Below are positions 45,901 to 58,300 of a stretch of DNA of 64,000 nt, piece by piece. Under the pieces are notes generated by a model that had not been told where the DNA came from, searched no databases, and saw only the letters and a list, made by a program, of their open reading frames with translations. How positions within the stretch are numbered: position 1 is the first letter of the stretch; every line of letters starts with the position of its first letter. A program made the translations under genes and the position numbers. Origin of the DNA: Sporobolomyces roseus (taxonomy: Eukaryota; Basidiomycota; Microbotryomycetes; Sporidiobolales; Sporidiobolaceae); assembly GCA_016617785.1 (NCBI GenBank), contig JADILM010000004.1, positions 1,674,001-1,738,000 on the forward strand, in the 5' to 3' direction.

Positions 45901-47698
45901 GTTGAGTAGCGGAGGATTCGGGGTTCTCAAAGTGGAAATCGATGAGGGAACGACCGTGAGGAGCCTTGCCGTAAAGGGTACGAATGTCGCGGATTCGGTG
46001 AAGAGGGATACCCATAGCGATTTGGAGTTGGGCGGCGGGAAGATTGACACCGGAAACCATTTCGGTAGTAGGGTGCTCGACTTGAAGACGAGGGTTGAGT
46101 TCGAGGAAAGCGAATTTGTCGTCGGCGGCAGAGTAGAGGAACTCGGTAGTTCCGGCTGAGACGTATCCTACGAGCTTGGCGAGACGAACGGCAGCCTTCT
46201 CCATTTGTTCGAAGGTTTCGGGACCGGCGATCGTAACAGGAGCTTCTTCGATAATCTTTTGGTGACGACGTTGAACTGAACAATCACGACCGAAGAGGGA
46301 GATAGCGTTTCCGTATTGATCGGCGATAACTTGAACTTCGAGATGGCGAGCGGCACCAGCGAGCTTCATGATGAAGACAGGAGAACCTGAAGAAAATCGC
46401 CAAAACAAGCGAAAGTCAGTTTTCGAGCGAAGATGGCGAGCAGAGTAAATCGGAGCGTACCAGGCACTTCACCGAGTACAGCACCGAAAGCCTGTTTGAA
46501 ATCCTCCTCCTTCTCGACTTTCCTGATACCTTTTCCTCCTCCTCCCTCGGAAGCCTTGATCATGACAGGGTAACCAATCTTCCTCGTCTTGATGAGTCCA
46601 TCCTCAGCATCGTTGACACACGCCTTGGCGTAGACGTCGTCTGCTACCGTAACGTAACCTTGTTCGGAAAGGATAGTTTCGTCGATTCCAGTTCCTGACC
46701 AATCCATACAAGGGACTTTGGCGGATTGAGCGACGATGGTGGACGAGATCTTGTCTCCGAGAGATCGCATAGCTGAACCGGGAGGACCAATGAAGACGAT
46801 CTTGTGTTTTGAAGCAGCGAGAGATTCGGGAAGACGAGGGTTTTCGGAAGCGTGTCCCCTGAGAAAGACAGCAAGTTAGAATCTCCGCTCGCTCGCTCAT
46901 AGGTGATGAAGAGGGACTCACCATCCAGCCCAGACAGCGTGAACACCAGCACGTTCAGCGACATCGACAATAACGTCGACGTTGGCGTAATTGTTGTTGT
47001 TACTTCCTCCTGGAACTTCGACGTATTGATCGGCCATCCTGATGTAATCGGCGTTGACCTTGAGATCCTCAGGGGTAGCCATGACGACGAATTCGACAGC
47101 TCGTTCAGAACCGAAAGTCTCGTATGCCCATTTTCGAATCGAGCGAATTTCTTTCACGGCAGCGATACCTGAATTGATTCGGAAATCATCACGTCAGCTC
47201 AAGTCGGTCTCAAGAAATGCAGGGATATGAGCATACCGTTGTTTGCGATGAGAACCTGATGGAAACAAGGTAAAGAGAGAGGTTGGGGAAGGCGGTGTCG
47301 ATTTCTTTGTTCAGCTCTCCCGCTCATTCAGATCGAAAAAGGGATAGCTATAGAGTACTCACTTTGGTGATGACAGTGTGTCCACCTCTTGAACGAACGA
47401 AATCAGCTACTTTTGAAGGCGCTGACGCTTCAAGCGAATTTCCTCCTATTTTCCCAAAACCGACACCACGTCAGCTGATTGAACCAGACTAGCTCTAGAT
47501 AGATTCAGATAGTGCTCACCAATGAAATGTTGTACTTTTGAGTGATCCCAGACGAACTCTTCGTTGTCTTGAGGTTCTTGAACTGCGACTGGACCATTTC
47601 CATTCGCGTCCACCTTCCCCGAGAAGCTGTTGAAGGCACAGAGAGTCGTCAGTGGAGTCTAATAGAGGAGAGAGCTAATCACCAGGTACTCACGGCAT
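39983..47698 (-). CDS. ACC1: Acetyl-CoA carboxylase
   Basis: Cytosolic multidomain acetyl-CoA carboxylase, the committed step of fatty-acid synthesis, forming malonyl-CoA. In order: biotin carboxylase ([20 protein letters not shown], the ATP-grasp loop [14 protein letters not shown], and [16 protein letters not shown]), the biotin carrier site EVMKM, the long central region, and the carboxyltransferase halves ([55 protein letters not shown]). About 2,200 residues, the full family length. The 5' end has several small exons: ATGCC alone in exon 1, and a short exon coding VLIANNG. Donors include GTGAGC and GTATGC. Stop 39983-39985 follows ISSIFSA. The biotin lysine is present. No mitochondrial targeting signal is seen. 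Long antisense frames exist across it and are shadows. Confidence 0.97.
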
Positions 47699-48205
47699 GT
47701 TGAGCGAGTTGTAAAGGTCGAGTGGGGTTTTGAAGAAGGGAGAGGGGAAACAAGGAAGGGAGAGAGGAGGGAAGCTAGAGCTGTGTGTGTAAGGTAAGAG
47801 AGATGCTCAAGCTAAGAGCTCCCGTAAAAATGGAGTAATGGAGGAGTGGTTGTAAGTGAGGAGGAGAGAAGAGGGAAAGGCGTTGTTCAATGAAATTTTT
47901 GGCCTCGCTCCGATTGTCTCCCAACGAGAACTCTTAATTATCGATAACAACCGCGGCTCTCTTCAAAGCCTTTTGTAGACTAGCTCCGTCTTCATATTAC
48001 AATGGAACGAGTCGACAAGTCTTCCGAAGTTGACTCTTCACTCTTGTTCTCCTTCCAAAGTTTTCATTTTCCCTTTTTCACTGTTTCCCCCAAAATTGAA
48101 TGGGGTCGCTCGCACCTCCGCGTTGGGATCACGGACGCAAGAACGTCGAATCAACGTCGATGACACGAATAATCATAGTTTATTGCGAAGTGGATCGACC
48201 GGGAG
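47699..48205. other. Spacer, ACC1 upstream region
   Basis: 507 bp between the ACC1 start and the hydrolase stop, both minus. It contains the ACC1 promoter and leader (CT-rich on the minus strand). A lipid-regulatory element cannot be named from sequence alone. Confidence 0.5.
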
Positions 48206-49261
48206 TCATAAAAAGAAATCCTCCAACACTTTCCTCAACTCAATCGGTTGTTCGACGCTGTGCCAATGCCCTACATCCCTCATCTCGACTACATTGACGT
48301 TCTTGATCTTATCCTGGAAGAACTTGGTTGTCTCCTTGTTCGACATGTAGTCCTCTTCTCCTGAAATGACCAGTGTCGATGCCTCAATCTTCGAATAATC
48401 CGGATCCACTGCACTTGCGAGTGCTTGACAAGCTGCCGCGTACGCTTCGGGCTTAGTTGCGAGAACGAGGGAACGGACGAGAGCGGCGGAGAGAGGGGAG
48501 GTCTCCTTTGTGTGTTTCGACAGCGCCGAATTGACGATTTGGCCAACGATGGGGGACAATCCTCCCTCGAGAACAGTGTGCGCTCGCTGCAGCATAATCT
48601 TCTGTGTTGGTGGTGCGAGTGCCTTCATTGCGCCAAGAAGAACTGTTGAACAGAAACGAAACGAGAGAACCGGAATCAGCGAATGCTCATCTCGGCGATA
48701 GGCTGGAGAAGCAGACTTGTCGAACGTCTAGCGCATCGACGAAGAGCGCATTCTCAACTATCTCGGAGGAGAGATGGGTGAGCTCACCGAGTTTGTCCAG
48801 TCGTTCTGGGTATCTCGCAGCGAAAGTCGAGGCGACGAGTCCCGACATTGAATGGCCTACGATTCCCGCTGCCTTCTCGACGCCGACATGATCGAGGACG
48901 TCCTTGAGGTCTTCGACGAGCTCGAGTAGGTTGAGTCGGTCGCCATCGCTCGCTGAGGAAGCGCCGGAGAAGGGAGAGTTTCCATGACCATCGAAGTCGT
49001 AACGAATCAAAGTGAACTGTTGTTCAAGTTTTGAGTTCGCGAGTGTCGCCTCCCAGAATGATGTCGACGATCCGAGGCCGTGCATGACTGTGAGACGAGT
49101 AGATCAACGTCGGTCGTCGCAAGAGTCGGAAACGAGAGATTTTCGAACGAACAAACGATGACAGGCGAGTCTTCTTTCGGTCCTTTCGAGACGTCGACGA
49201 ATAGCTTCTTCCCAGAGTTCAACTTGACGATATTCGCATCTTGAATGAGCGAGAATGACAT
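48206..49261 (-). CDS. Alpha/beta hydrolase
   Basis: Serine hydrolase of the alpha/beta fold, closest in look to 3-oxoadipate enol-lactonase and related lactonases or esterases. The oxyanion-side motif is MHGLGSSTSFW, the nucleophile elbow is GHSMSG, the acid is in VISGEEDYMS, and the catalytic His is in DVGHWHSVEQP. Three exons. Intron 1 has a GTTCGT donor (starts at 49152) and is needed to give SPVIVFMHGLG; intron 2 has GTGAGC and splits the Val codon of KLVLLGAM. About 270 residues, a standard single-domain length, with no signal peptide, so it is probably cytosolic. The substrate is not known. Start ATG 49259-49261 is the first. Divergent from PAF1, 183 bp apart. Confidence 0.88.
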
Positions 49262-49444
49262 GGATTCGGAGGGTTCGGAAGTCGTTGTGGAGAACTACGT
49301 GAGTTGTAGTCGTTGCGAATGACTTGCGGATTGATGGCGGGACCTTCGATGTGGATTTCGATGGACTGGCTGCAGAACCGAGAAACAAAGTGATTGGAAG
49401 AAGAGAGAGAGAGTGAATTCGCTAGCTGACTTTCATCGCTAAAC
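49262..49444. promoter_or_regulatory. Divergent promoter, hydrolase / PAF1
   Basis: 183 bp separating two start codons on opposite strands. A GA-rich stretch on the plus strand at 49395-49415 is the only compositional feature noted. Confidence 0.5.
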
Positions 49445-51191
49445 ATGGCTTCCTCAAAATCATCGTAAGTAGTCAAGAAGTAGCTCATAGTGATCCTGAG
49501 CTGACTCTTATACATTCCCCATAGTAAACAAGATCTCCTAGTTCGAGTTCGATATCAGAATCCACTCCCAGCTCCTCCCTTCCCTCCTCGACTCCTCCAC
49601 GTACCGACTACGCCAGCTCGCTATGCATCTTACGACTTCTTGAACCCTCTGCAATCTGAGAGAGAGCTACCAATGATCTTGGATGGTGAATTGGGTTTAC
49701 CTCTCGAATATGGAAAGTCGAGAGAAGGCGCTCCTGTAGAGGCAGATTACTGGTGTGGGAACCGTGATGGTGAGTCATGCGTGATGTGAGGACAAATGAG
49801 GAGTGCTGATCACCCGAATCGTTGACAGCGATCGCTCCTCGAAACCCAATCGCTCAACCTCTCGCTGATGAAGATTCGTTCCTCCTGGAAGAACCTGCTA
49901 CGCGAAGCGGAACCGCCAACGGCGCGAATGCTACGGGTGGTGCATCAGTTGGATCAGGAGCATCAGCGGCAGCAACAGAGAGCAAGAAAGTCGATGTCAG
50001 TTGGTTGCGAAGAACCGAGTATCTCGCAAACGAAACCGCTGTTGGTGGAAACAAACCTTCTCAGATGTCAGCCTCTTTCCCCACCCACACTCCGCTGCAC
50101 TATGCGTGATCGCTGATGCTATTTGATGGGTGTTTTAGCGCTCCGAAACGAGAACCACTCGCACCTATCGGTCCTCAAGATCGAGATTCTCGTGCTCGTT
50201 CCATCGCAAACACCTTCCAGACTGCTCACTTGCCCCTTTCCGAACTACGACACCCAACGAAACAACATTTGACGGCGACAGAAGTTTTCGATTTCTTACC
50301 CGATAGCGAATTGTGGGCCCATGAATACGACTTTGTTAGGTTCGGAGAAGATCCTATTGACCGTGGAAACGTAAGTTCATTCCCTCTGCTCCTGTCAGTG
50401 AACGCCAGGTCTAATGGAAGCTCTTGACAGGTTGACCTGAATCGAGCTGGAGCGGATCCTCGACTACCTCGAGCTATCTTCCGAGACTTGAACGATCTGC
50501 CAGAAGGTGAGAAGCGACTCGCATACTACCTGCCACAGGACGATTCGATCGCTGGAAAGTACACTGGAAAACGATTCGAAGGCGGAACAAGCGGCGAAGA
50601 AGTGAGTCTCACTCTCCTGAATCCTCTCTCGATGCCTCAGCTGACCCGTTATGATCGATTCTCAGACCTTTGACTTCCGCTGGACTCGAGATTACGAGAT
50701 TGCATCTGTTCGACCGATCAATCAAGAATACGTCGTTTCGTTTGACATCGGAACGATGGATGGGGATGGCGCTACTGAAGCTGAGATCCAAGCGAAACCG
50801 GATGCGGTCAAGAAGAGGAACAAGGGAGCGTACTATGTCCCCGTGCAGCAAGTGTTGTCGCTAAGGAAGCGAAGGCCAAAAGTAAGCCGAAAACTCTCTC
50901 GATTCAATTCGGCTTCTACCTGTACTGACGAATTTCACGGATCGCACGACTACAGAAGGGAGAAGATCCGAAAGTCTTCTCGGAGAGTATTCCGGAAGAG
51001 ACTCAATTCTGGGATGGTATTTCCGTTCAAGTACGTCTTTACATCTTGTTCTCCCTTCGATGTTGGAGGCTGATAGCGTTCATCGTTACTCGCAGCTCTT
51101 ACCGAAGGAGATGGTGCTAGAGGAACATCAATTGGAGACTTGGCAAGCCTATATGAACGAGGTATCGCAGCCAACAGGCGTTGCAGAGTAA
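49445..51191 (+). CDS. PAF1: RNA polymerase II-associated factor PAF1
   Basis: Core subunit of the PAF1 elongation complex, which couples Pol II transcription to histone H2B ubiquitination and H3 methylation. The start of the conserved part, KQDLLVRVRYQNPLPAPPFP, is diagnostic. Further blocks are HLTATEVFDFLPDSELWAHE, DLNDLPEGEKRLAYYLP and VRPINQEYVVSFD. The reading ends LETWQAYMNEVSQPTGVAE, where longer orthologues have an acidic tail that is absent here. Exon 1 encodes only MASSKSS, with a split Ser codon. About eight exons. An Ala/Gly/Ser-rich insert lies near residue 110. Stop 51189-51191. Nuclear by function. Confidence 0.94.
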
Positions 51192-52033
51192 CTTGAATCA
51201 CTCGTAATGCAGTAACTCAATAACTTGTCGTTATCTATAGAATTGTTGTGATGCATGCGAGAGTGATCGGTGTTGTCGCAGGCGAAGAGAGCTCAGGACC
51301 GGGAGGCTAACGGGTTTCACGGGCTTCCAGGAAATCACTCGCTACGAAACCCAGAGAAATATATGAAGCGATTCAGCATCATCATTTCAAGCGAACACGA
51401 TACGACTACTAGTTTGAACATTGAGGGAAGCCGTCGGAATCTGGAGACAGGCCGAAAGAGGTCAGCGATTCGATTCTTTGTGAACAAGCGAAGTTGTTTT
51501 GAATAGCTCAGATATATGCTTGTCTATTATTTTTGTATGGTCGTGCATCCGGCTCCCACGCACCTTCTCAAGCCCCCTCACTAGTGGTTCTACCCTAAAA
51601 GGATCGAGGTCCTCCAGCGAAAGAAACGAGAGAAAGAAGCGCTTTCCGATCAAACGGATGAAAGAGTCGTACGAAAGCCATGCATTGGTAAAGTATCATC
51701 GTTGCTTGATTGATCTTGTTGGATAGGAAGGGAAGAGGGTGAGAGAGATCGGAGACTCACGTTGAAGATGGAGAGAAAAAAAAGAGTTTAAAGAGCCGAA
51801 GAAGCGCGATGAAAACGTTGAGGATTAGCGAGACAGTTTAGTCGAGCTGCTGAGGTGGTCTTGTATCGATCTAGATGCCTGGCGAGGTGAAATGAGAAGA
51901 AGTCGAATTGTCTAGTGAGACGAAGGGAAGAAAGAAGCGAAAAAAGTTGACAAGTCGACAACGACTCACACCAATCAACCCATACAAACAGCATACTCTC
52001 ACTTAGACACTTCCTAGACTACTCGGTCAAACA
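51192..52033. other. Spacer, no gene seen
   Basis: 842 bp between PAF1 and NUP84, both plus. There are short, unconvincing frames on both strands. The last 100 bp carry the NUP84 leader. No RNA gene was recognised. Confidence 0.45.
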
Positions 52034-55000
52034 ATGACCGACGTCTATCTTCAGTTCAGTCAATATTTACAGAGGGCTCAACAGGGACAATTGGACGTGT
52101 TGACAGACGATCAAGACAACTTGCTATCCAATTGGGCAAACATCTGTGATCAACAGTGAGTAACCTTGACTACTCTCGCGCTGTCTGAGCATCATCCGAA
52201 CCTTGGTGTTGACTGATTCCCTCTTCTCTCTCTCCACAACAGACTCGAATCTCTCTCCTATGACCTCGATCCCGACTCGGTAGACTTTTGGACTCTCGAA
52301 AGGAACACTTGGCAACTCGTACAAGCTCTATACAAGTGTGTGACTTCCTTTTCGCTCGAATCTGAAGTTAAATCGCTAATTCGGGTTGTTCAATTCGCAG
52401 TGAACGACTAAACGACTCGACTCCTCCACCTGCCGAAGATTCATCAGCTCCTGGATCGAGCAAGAATCCTTACACTCCCCCTCTCTCGGTCGTACAGAAA
52501 GTGATCGAAGGAAACAAAGATCTCATTGAACTTTCGGTTCGTCGACTTTTCTCGAGATCCTGCATCACAACGATACTGATCTTTATATTTCGTCGAACCA
52601 GGCTATTCGAGATTGGTTACATTCTATCCCTACCTCCCTCTCACCTGTCGAAGTTCGAAGAGGTTACCTACCTTACACCAAGAACAAGTTGAAACAACTC
52701 AAGCGAACTGGAGCGAAAGGTGCAAAAGGGTTGGTAGAAGAGCTGGATCCGGATGCTATATTGAGAGGAGGTGGGAATGCTGAAGGGGCCAGATACGAAG
52801 CGGACGATGCCGTGAGTTTCTCGATGATTTTCTTTGCACTCTCACATCTGGCTTATCCTGAACCTGCTACATAGACTTACGAAAGGGCTCTAGTACGAAC
52901 ACTGTACGAGTACGTTCGAACGGGTCAGCTCGACCTAGCTCTCGACCTGTGTCGACAATCGGATCAATCTTGGCGAGCCGCCTCACTCTCCGGTGGTCGA
53001 TTATGGTTTGATCCAGCATTGGCTCCCGACGATCAAGAGTTCGAGGATCTTGACGCGATGGACGAGGAAGTATTGGAGAAGAGAAGGAGAGGGAACCTGA
53101 ACAGACGGTTATGGAAAGGAATGTGTCGAAAGATCGCTGCGAATGTGAGTTTTTCACTCTTTTCGCTCAAACACGACTGCATTCTTACCAATCGTTTACC
53201 CACAGCCCAACCTCGACTCTTACGAGAAAGCTCTGTATGGCGCTTTATCCGGCGATGTCAATTCGGTTCTTCCCGTTTGCTCCTCTTGGGAGGATGTCGT
53301 TTGGGCGCATCTCAACTCGCTGTTCGAAGCGCACCTCGAATCTTCCCTCGCCCTCTCGGATTCTGGTCGATATTGGACTCGAACGCCTCATTCCGTCGGT
53401 CCAGCTCCCGACAAACTCGACTCTGAAGATCCTCTATTCGGTTCAGTCAGTCGACCAGGTCAAGGCATCAGATCACAACTCGAAGGAGTATTCGACAAGC
53501 TCTTGAAGAGCGAGAAGCAAGATTTGCAACTCGCCGCGAAGAACCCGTTTCATGTCAGTCAAATGTACTTGATTGTCGACAAGATTGGTCACCTCCTCGA
53601 AACTTTCGTCGAACAATTGGAATCTGCTGCTGGAGGAATGGAACCTGAGTGAGTCCTGATTCTGGTCTCTTTCCTGTCTGAAAGAGAGGCTGATTATTTC
53701 GAGGGAATAGATCACTCGCACACCTCTTGAGGTTCTTCGCTCATCTCATCCTCGTCCTTCGACTCCTCAAGCAACCTTTACCGTCGTACGCCGCCAACCG
53801 AATCCTCGAAGCCTACGTCCACGTTCTCGAAGCGAACGATCAAGATGAGAACCTCATCGCTTTCTACGCAAGTTGTCTCGAGGAGGAAAGTGCCGTCGAG
53901 AGCTATGCTAGATTCCTGCTCAGTGAGTTGCCAATCTCATGTGTCGAATCGAGGTCTATGACTGATGAAATCGCTGTTCCTCTTTCAGCTTTCGGACCCG
54001 ACTCGGACGTCTCCTCTCGACATGCCGCTCTACGAAAATGCCTCGATCACAACATTTCATTGCCCGCCATCGCTCGACGGACAGTCACCCTCATCCTTTC
54101 TTCCGCCATTTCCTCGCCTCCGACACTGCCGAATTCAGCGCGCGCTCAGGCAGTCGACGCTTATGCTCGAGTCGACGAGCGACAACTCGAATTGATCAGA
54201 AGTCTCGAATGGTTGACGGCGGAGAAAGAAACCTACCTCGATGCTCTCGGTGAAGCCAATGCTCTGACACGATGTTTCCTAGGTGCGATTGCCAAACTTC
54301 GATCTCATTCTCGCTCCGTTGCTAATGACGTTCTTTCTCTTGAACAGCTACCGATACACCACATGCCGCTCTCGCTCTCCTTCGATCACTGCCTTCCGAT
54401 CTCCTTCCTACTTGCGCTTCCTCCTCAGCTTCTTCGACTCCTGCCGTTCAACTCCAGATCCGAGAACACCTAGACTACATTACCCTCTTCACCTGTCTCG
54501 ATCACCACCTCCGATTCAGTGAAGTGTGGGCAAGACCGCCGTATCCCCTCGAAGGAAAAGGGAAGGAGAAAGCAGAGTCGGCGAAAGCGAAATTGGAATT
54601 GTCGAATTGGAAAGAAGGAGTCCAGTCATTGGTCGAGGAACTCTGGCAGAAAGCATTGGAGGTGCTAGAAGGGGAATGGTTGAAGGGTGAGATCGTCGAG
54701 GGCACGCAGTTGGAAGACGATGGCACTGGTTCGTCGAAAATTACTCTACTCTATCCGCAAATGTTTGACCGTAGCTAATCTTCGACCATTCTTTCCGATA
54801 GCTTCTCGACGATTAGCCGAGCTGATGACGATCCGAAGACTGTTGATCCCAGATCTCGTCTTACGGGTACATCACACGCTCATCTCAACTTGCTCAATCT
54901 TGCCTTCGAATCTCAGTCGAGCATTCGAACTCGCAACGATCGTCGCCGACGAACGATATGGATTGTACAACGAGTTTGTGCCGTTCAGTGAGCGAGAAGG

Positions 55001-55103
55001 AGGCGACGTCAACTTGATGAAACGATATCTGGAAGAGATTCGTTTGGCGAGTTTGAAGTCGACTGAGTTGGGAATGGGAATTGTAGGAATTGTCGCAGAA
55101 TAA
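52034..55103 (+). CDS. NUP84: Nucleoporin NUP84/NUP107
   Basis: Alpha-helical member of the Y-shaped (NUP84/NUP107-160) scaffold of the nuclear pore. Recognised by the family-like blocks YERALVRTLYEYVRTGQLDL, LCRQSDQSWRAASLSGGRLW, the split PNLDSYEKALYGALSGDV, SLAHLLRFFAHLILVLRLL and LVQALYK early on. The middle reads EDVVWAHLNSLFEAHLESSL. The whole protein is helix-rich, with an acidic-basic linker near EKRRRGNLNRRLWKGM. At least ten exons with small introns, some of them splitting helices. About 850 residues, close to the usual fungal length. Start ATG 52034-52036, stop 55101-55103. The nearest neighbour downstream is the Sec7 gene, 204 bp on. Confidence 0.9.
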
Positions 55104-55307
55104 ATGTATGACACTGTTGATGATTCGTAACCCCTTTCTTTGTCGAATGAGAGAAGCGAAACATGAGGAGAAGAGACATCAAACATCGGACGAGCGGTGC
55201 AAAAGTGAAACTTTAAACGAGGGAAGCGAAAGTTGAAAAGGATTCCGCAACTCCGCCTTTCCAGTCGATCACTTTACGACGAGTTATGATATCTTGAGGT
55301 GTGATTG

Positions 55308-58300
55308 ATGTCGACCTATTCTCCACCTCTGCAACCCTCTCTAGTCCTCACGACTCCTACTTCACCTCCTTCGGTTTCCTCTCCCAACTCCACGACTCAA
55401 ACTCCTCGACGACAACTGCGCAACTCTAGCTCGTATACTCAGCTGAACCCTGTATCCACCTCTACACCTTCTTCTAGATCACCTTCGCCTTCACCGTCCG
55501 GTAGGAGGTTGTCGAGTTCGAGCAGTAACTCAACTTCGAATGGACTCTCGGCCCTCGCAGCAGCTGGATTAGGGCTCCTCTCGCTCCCTCCCAGTCCTAG
55601 TCCAGAAGTACATGGGTTCGATTTCGCGAGGAATGAGCTAGAGGACGAACAAGAAGAGCTAGCGACTCCTCCTCGAGGCCGAACGAATCTAGCGGGGGAA
55701 CAACGGAAGTCTTCCCTAGGGTTCCTCGAGCCAGATAAAGATACTAAAGAGAAGGAGAGAGGAAGGAGTAGAAAGATGAGCTTTGGTTTGGGTTTCGAAG
55801 GGAGGATGAGGAGGCTCTCGTTTGGTGGATCAGGTGGAACCTCCTCGATTGCCAACACCGTGGAAAGTCCGGTGGACGCTTCAGCTGGTGAGTCTTCTGT
55901 TGTTCTCTTTCCTCCCTTCTATTCACTTCCCTTCATCTCGACTCCGCAAAGAACGAAAGAGCTGATGTTGCTCGCGGCTCGAATCGTAGAATCACCGTCG
56001 TCCGGTCAGCAACAGCAACAACAACAGAACTCTCGCAAAGCCAACAAGCCGAAGAATCTGATTCGACGAGCAAAGAGTTTCGGAACGAGTCCCCTGCTCG
56101 GAGGAACAGCGAGTACATCCGGAAGTTTCGCCTCACAAGCCTCAATCGCTCCCTCAACTTCATCTGCCGCTCCCATCGATCATGACCTATCCCCTCCTAT
56201 TCCAATATCTTCCTCTCCATATTCCAGCAGTCCTTCCAATTCGCCAAACCCAGCTCACCCCTCTCTACCAAAACTCACGACCTCCTCTCTCTCGCTAGCT
56301 TCATCCTCTCATTCGACTGCCGCCTCACCGAACAGCTCGACTCCAGCAACACCCCTTTCTGCTCCCCCTTCGTCCTCCTATGTACCTCTCACAGTTACGA
56401 GTGCTCGCATGAGGCAACCGAGTCTTTCGAGACAGTCAGAAGAGGACGAGGTTATATCGCCTAGCCAGTCACAACCGCACTGGCTACTTGCTCCGATGGT
56501 ACCAGCGCCGAGACCAGGGTCGGACAGTATGAACGGAAAGGGGAAACGTCGGGAGTCGGAAGAAAGAGCGACGGGATTAGGGTTTATCGATTCAGAAACA
56601 CGGAGGGAGTCGAAAGATAGTGGGAAGGAGAAGAAGAAGACGTCAGCTATCAGAAGGGCAACCTTGAGCGTGTTTGGAAGGAGAGACACCTCGAATTCGA
56701 CAACGGCAAAATCGCAAAATGAAGATCCTCGACGAAACTCGGTCGATCCTCCAACACCTCACGATTCCCCTTTCATGACCGATTCACCCAATGAGTCACC
56801 AGCTCCAAGTCGAAAGAATAGCTCAAGCACAGGACTACCCTCCCTCCCCTCTCTTCCCTCTCTACAGCTATCGAGCAATCCTTATCGAATGTCATGGGCT
56901 TTCGGCAACGGATCACCTACCTCATCTCCCGCACCTTCTCCAGCCAGAAGACGATCGAACGCCCCCTCGCCACGAAGCGGATCTCCCGCTCCAATTCCGA
57001 TTCCGAACAGTTCTCGACCCTCGCTCTCAATTTCGCCAGTTCCTTCGCCTCGTCCAGCTTCGTCTCATTCCTCCCCTGTCTCTGCCCATACTTCTTCAGT
57101 CTCGTCGATCTCTCCGACAAAATCACGTCAAAACGACCAACTCCCGATTCCGCCTGCCCTCACCCACACTCTCTCAACCGATTCTGCCAAAACTCTCCTC
57201 GTAACCTTACCTGCTCAATCAAGTACCACCGCATCTCCATCTTCGCCAGTCACACGCCTCGGTCGAGCACATTCTACTTCTTCGCCGCCTCTCTTACGAC
57301 GAACAGCGTCTTACGCTCCACCGACTTCTCCTCACCCTTCTTCCCCTCTCGCATCTCCTCCTCTCCCACTACCTTCGACTTCAGAACCTTCCCATCTCGA
57401 CCGTCGAAGGACTCTTACTCGTGCGTCACGATCTCATTCCGACGCATCAGATCGACGTTCTCCATCGATCACGACGCCTCCAATCCCTACACCGAGTTCT
57501 TTCATCTATGGAGGAGGAAGAGGGTCAGTGACGGGAGGTCTCGGTGCTCCTCCCGGTGGAGGATACTTCGCGAGTGCTCATTATAGAGCTGGCGGAAGTT
57601 CATCGATGCCTCGTCGACCAGGAACAGCAGATTCTCCCCCGAGTACTCGTACCAGCGTGTTTGGATTCGGAGGAAGTGGATGGAGTGGCCTATTCGGGAG
57701 CTCGAACTCATCGAATGCGTCTTCTTCGACGAATCAAGTCAATGCTTCGACTGGAGGAAGTGTCGGCATGTCGAGATCGAGTTCTGCTGCAACTTCGACT
57801 CCTTCGACACCTGGCGCTACCGGAACTGAGATCAACGAGTTTGGTGCACTCTTCGACGGGAATACAGGTGGAGGGAAGCTGAGTCGACCAGGAACGGGTC
57901 GAAAACGAGGATTGAGTGTTGGAAATGGCTTCTTCGGCTCGAATTCGAATTCAGTGTCAGCGGCGAATCATGAAAAGGAGGAAGGAAGAGCGAGGTCAGG
58001 CAGTGGAAGTAGTGCTACTAGTGACTCTCCGATGAGAGCTCCTAGCGTACTCGGTCGAATGCGGGCTTCGACGGATCCGAACAAGCGTTTGAGTCTCGGT
58101 TCGAATAGTCTCGGTGGCCTCGCTTCGAACTCTTCGAATACCTCGTTAGGTCCTCCAACACAAGGAACCGGCATCAACTCGAGACCCGCAACTTCCGAAG
58201 GAGTCGCTTCGCTGTTCGGAGGAGGAGGAGGAAACGGTAATCGGAAACGAGGAAGCAGCTTGAGCATCGTCTCTCCTTCTCAATCAATGACCTCGTCTCC

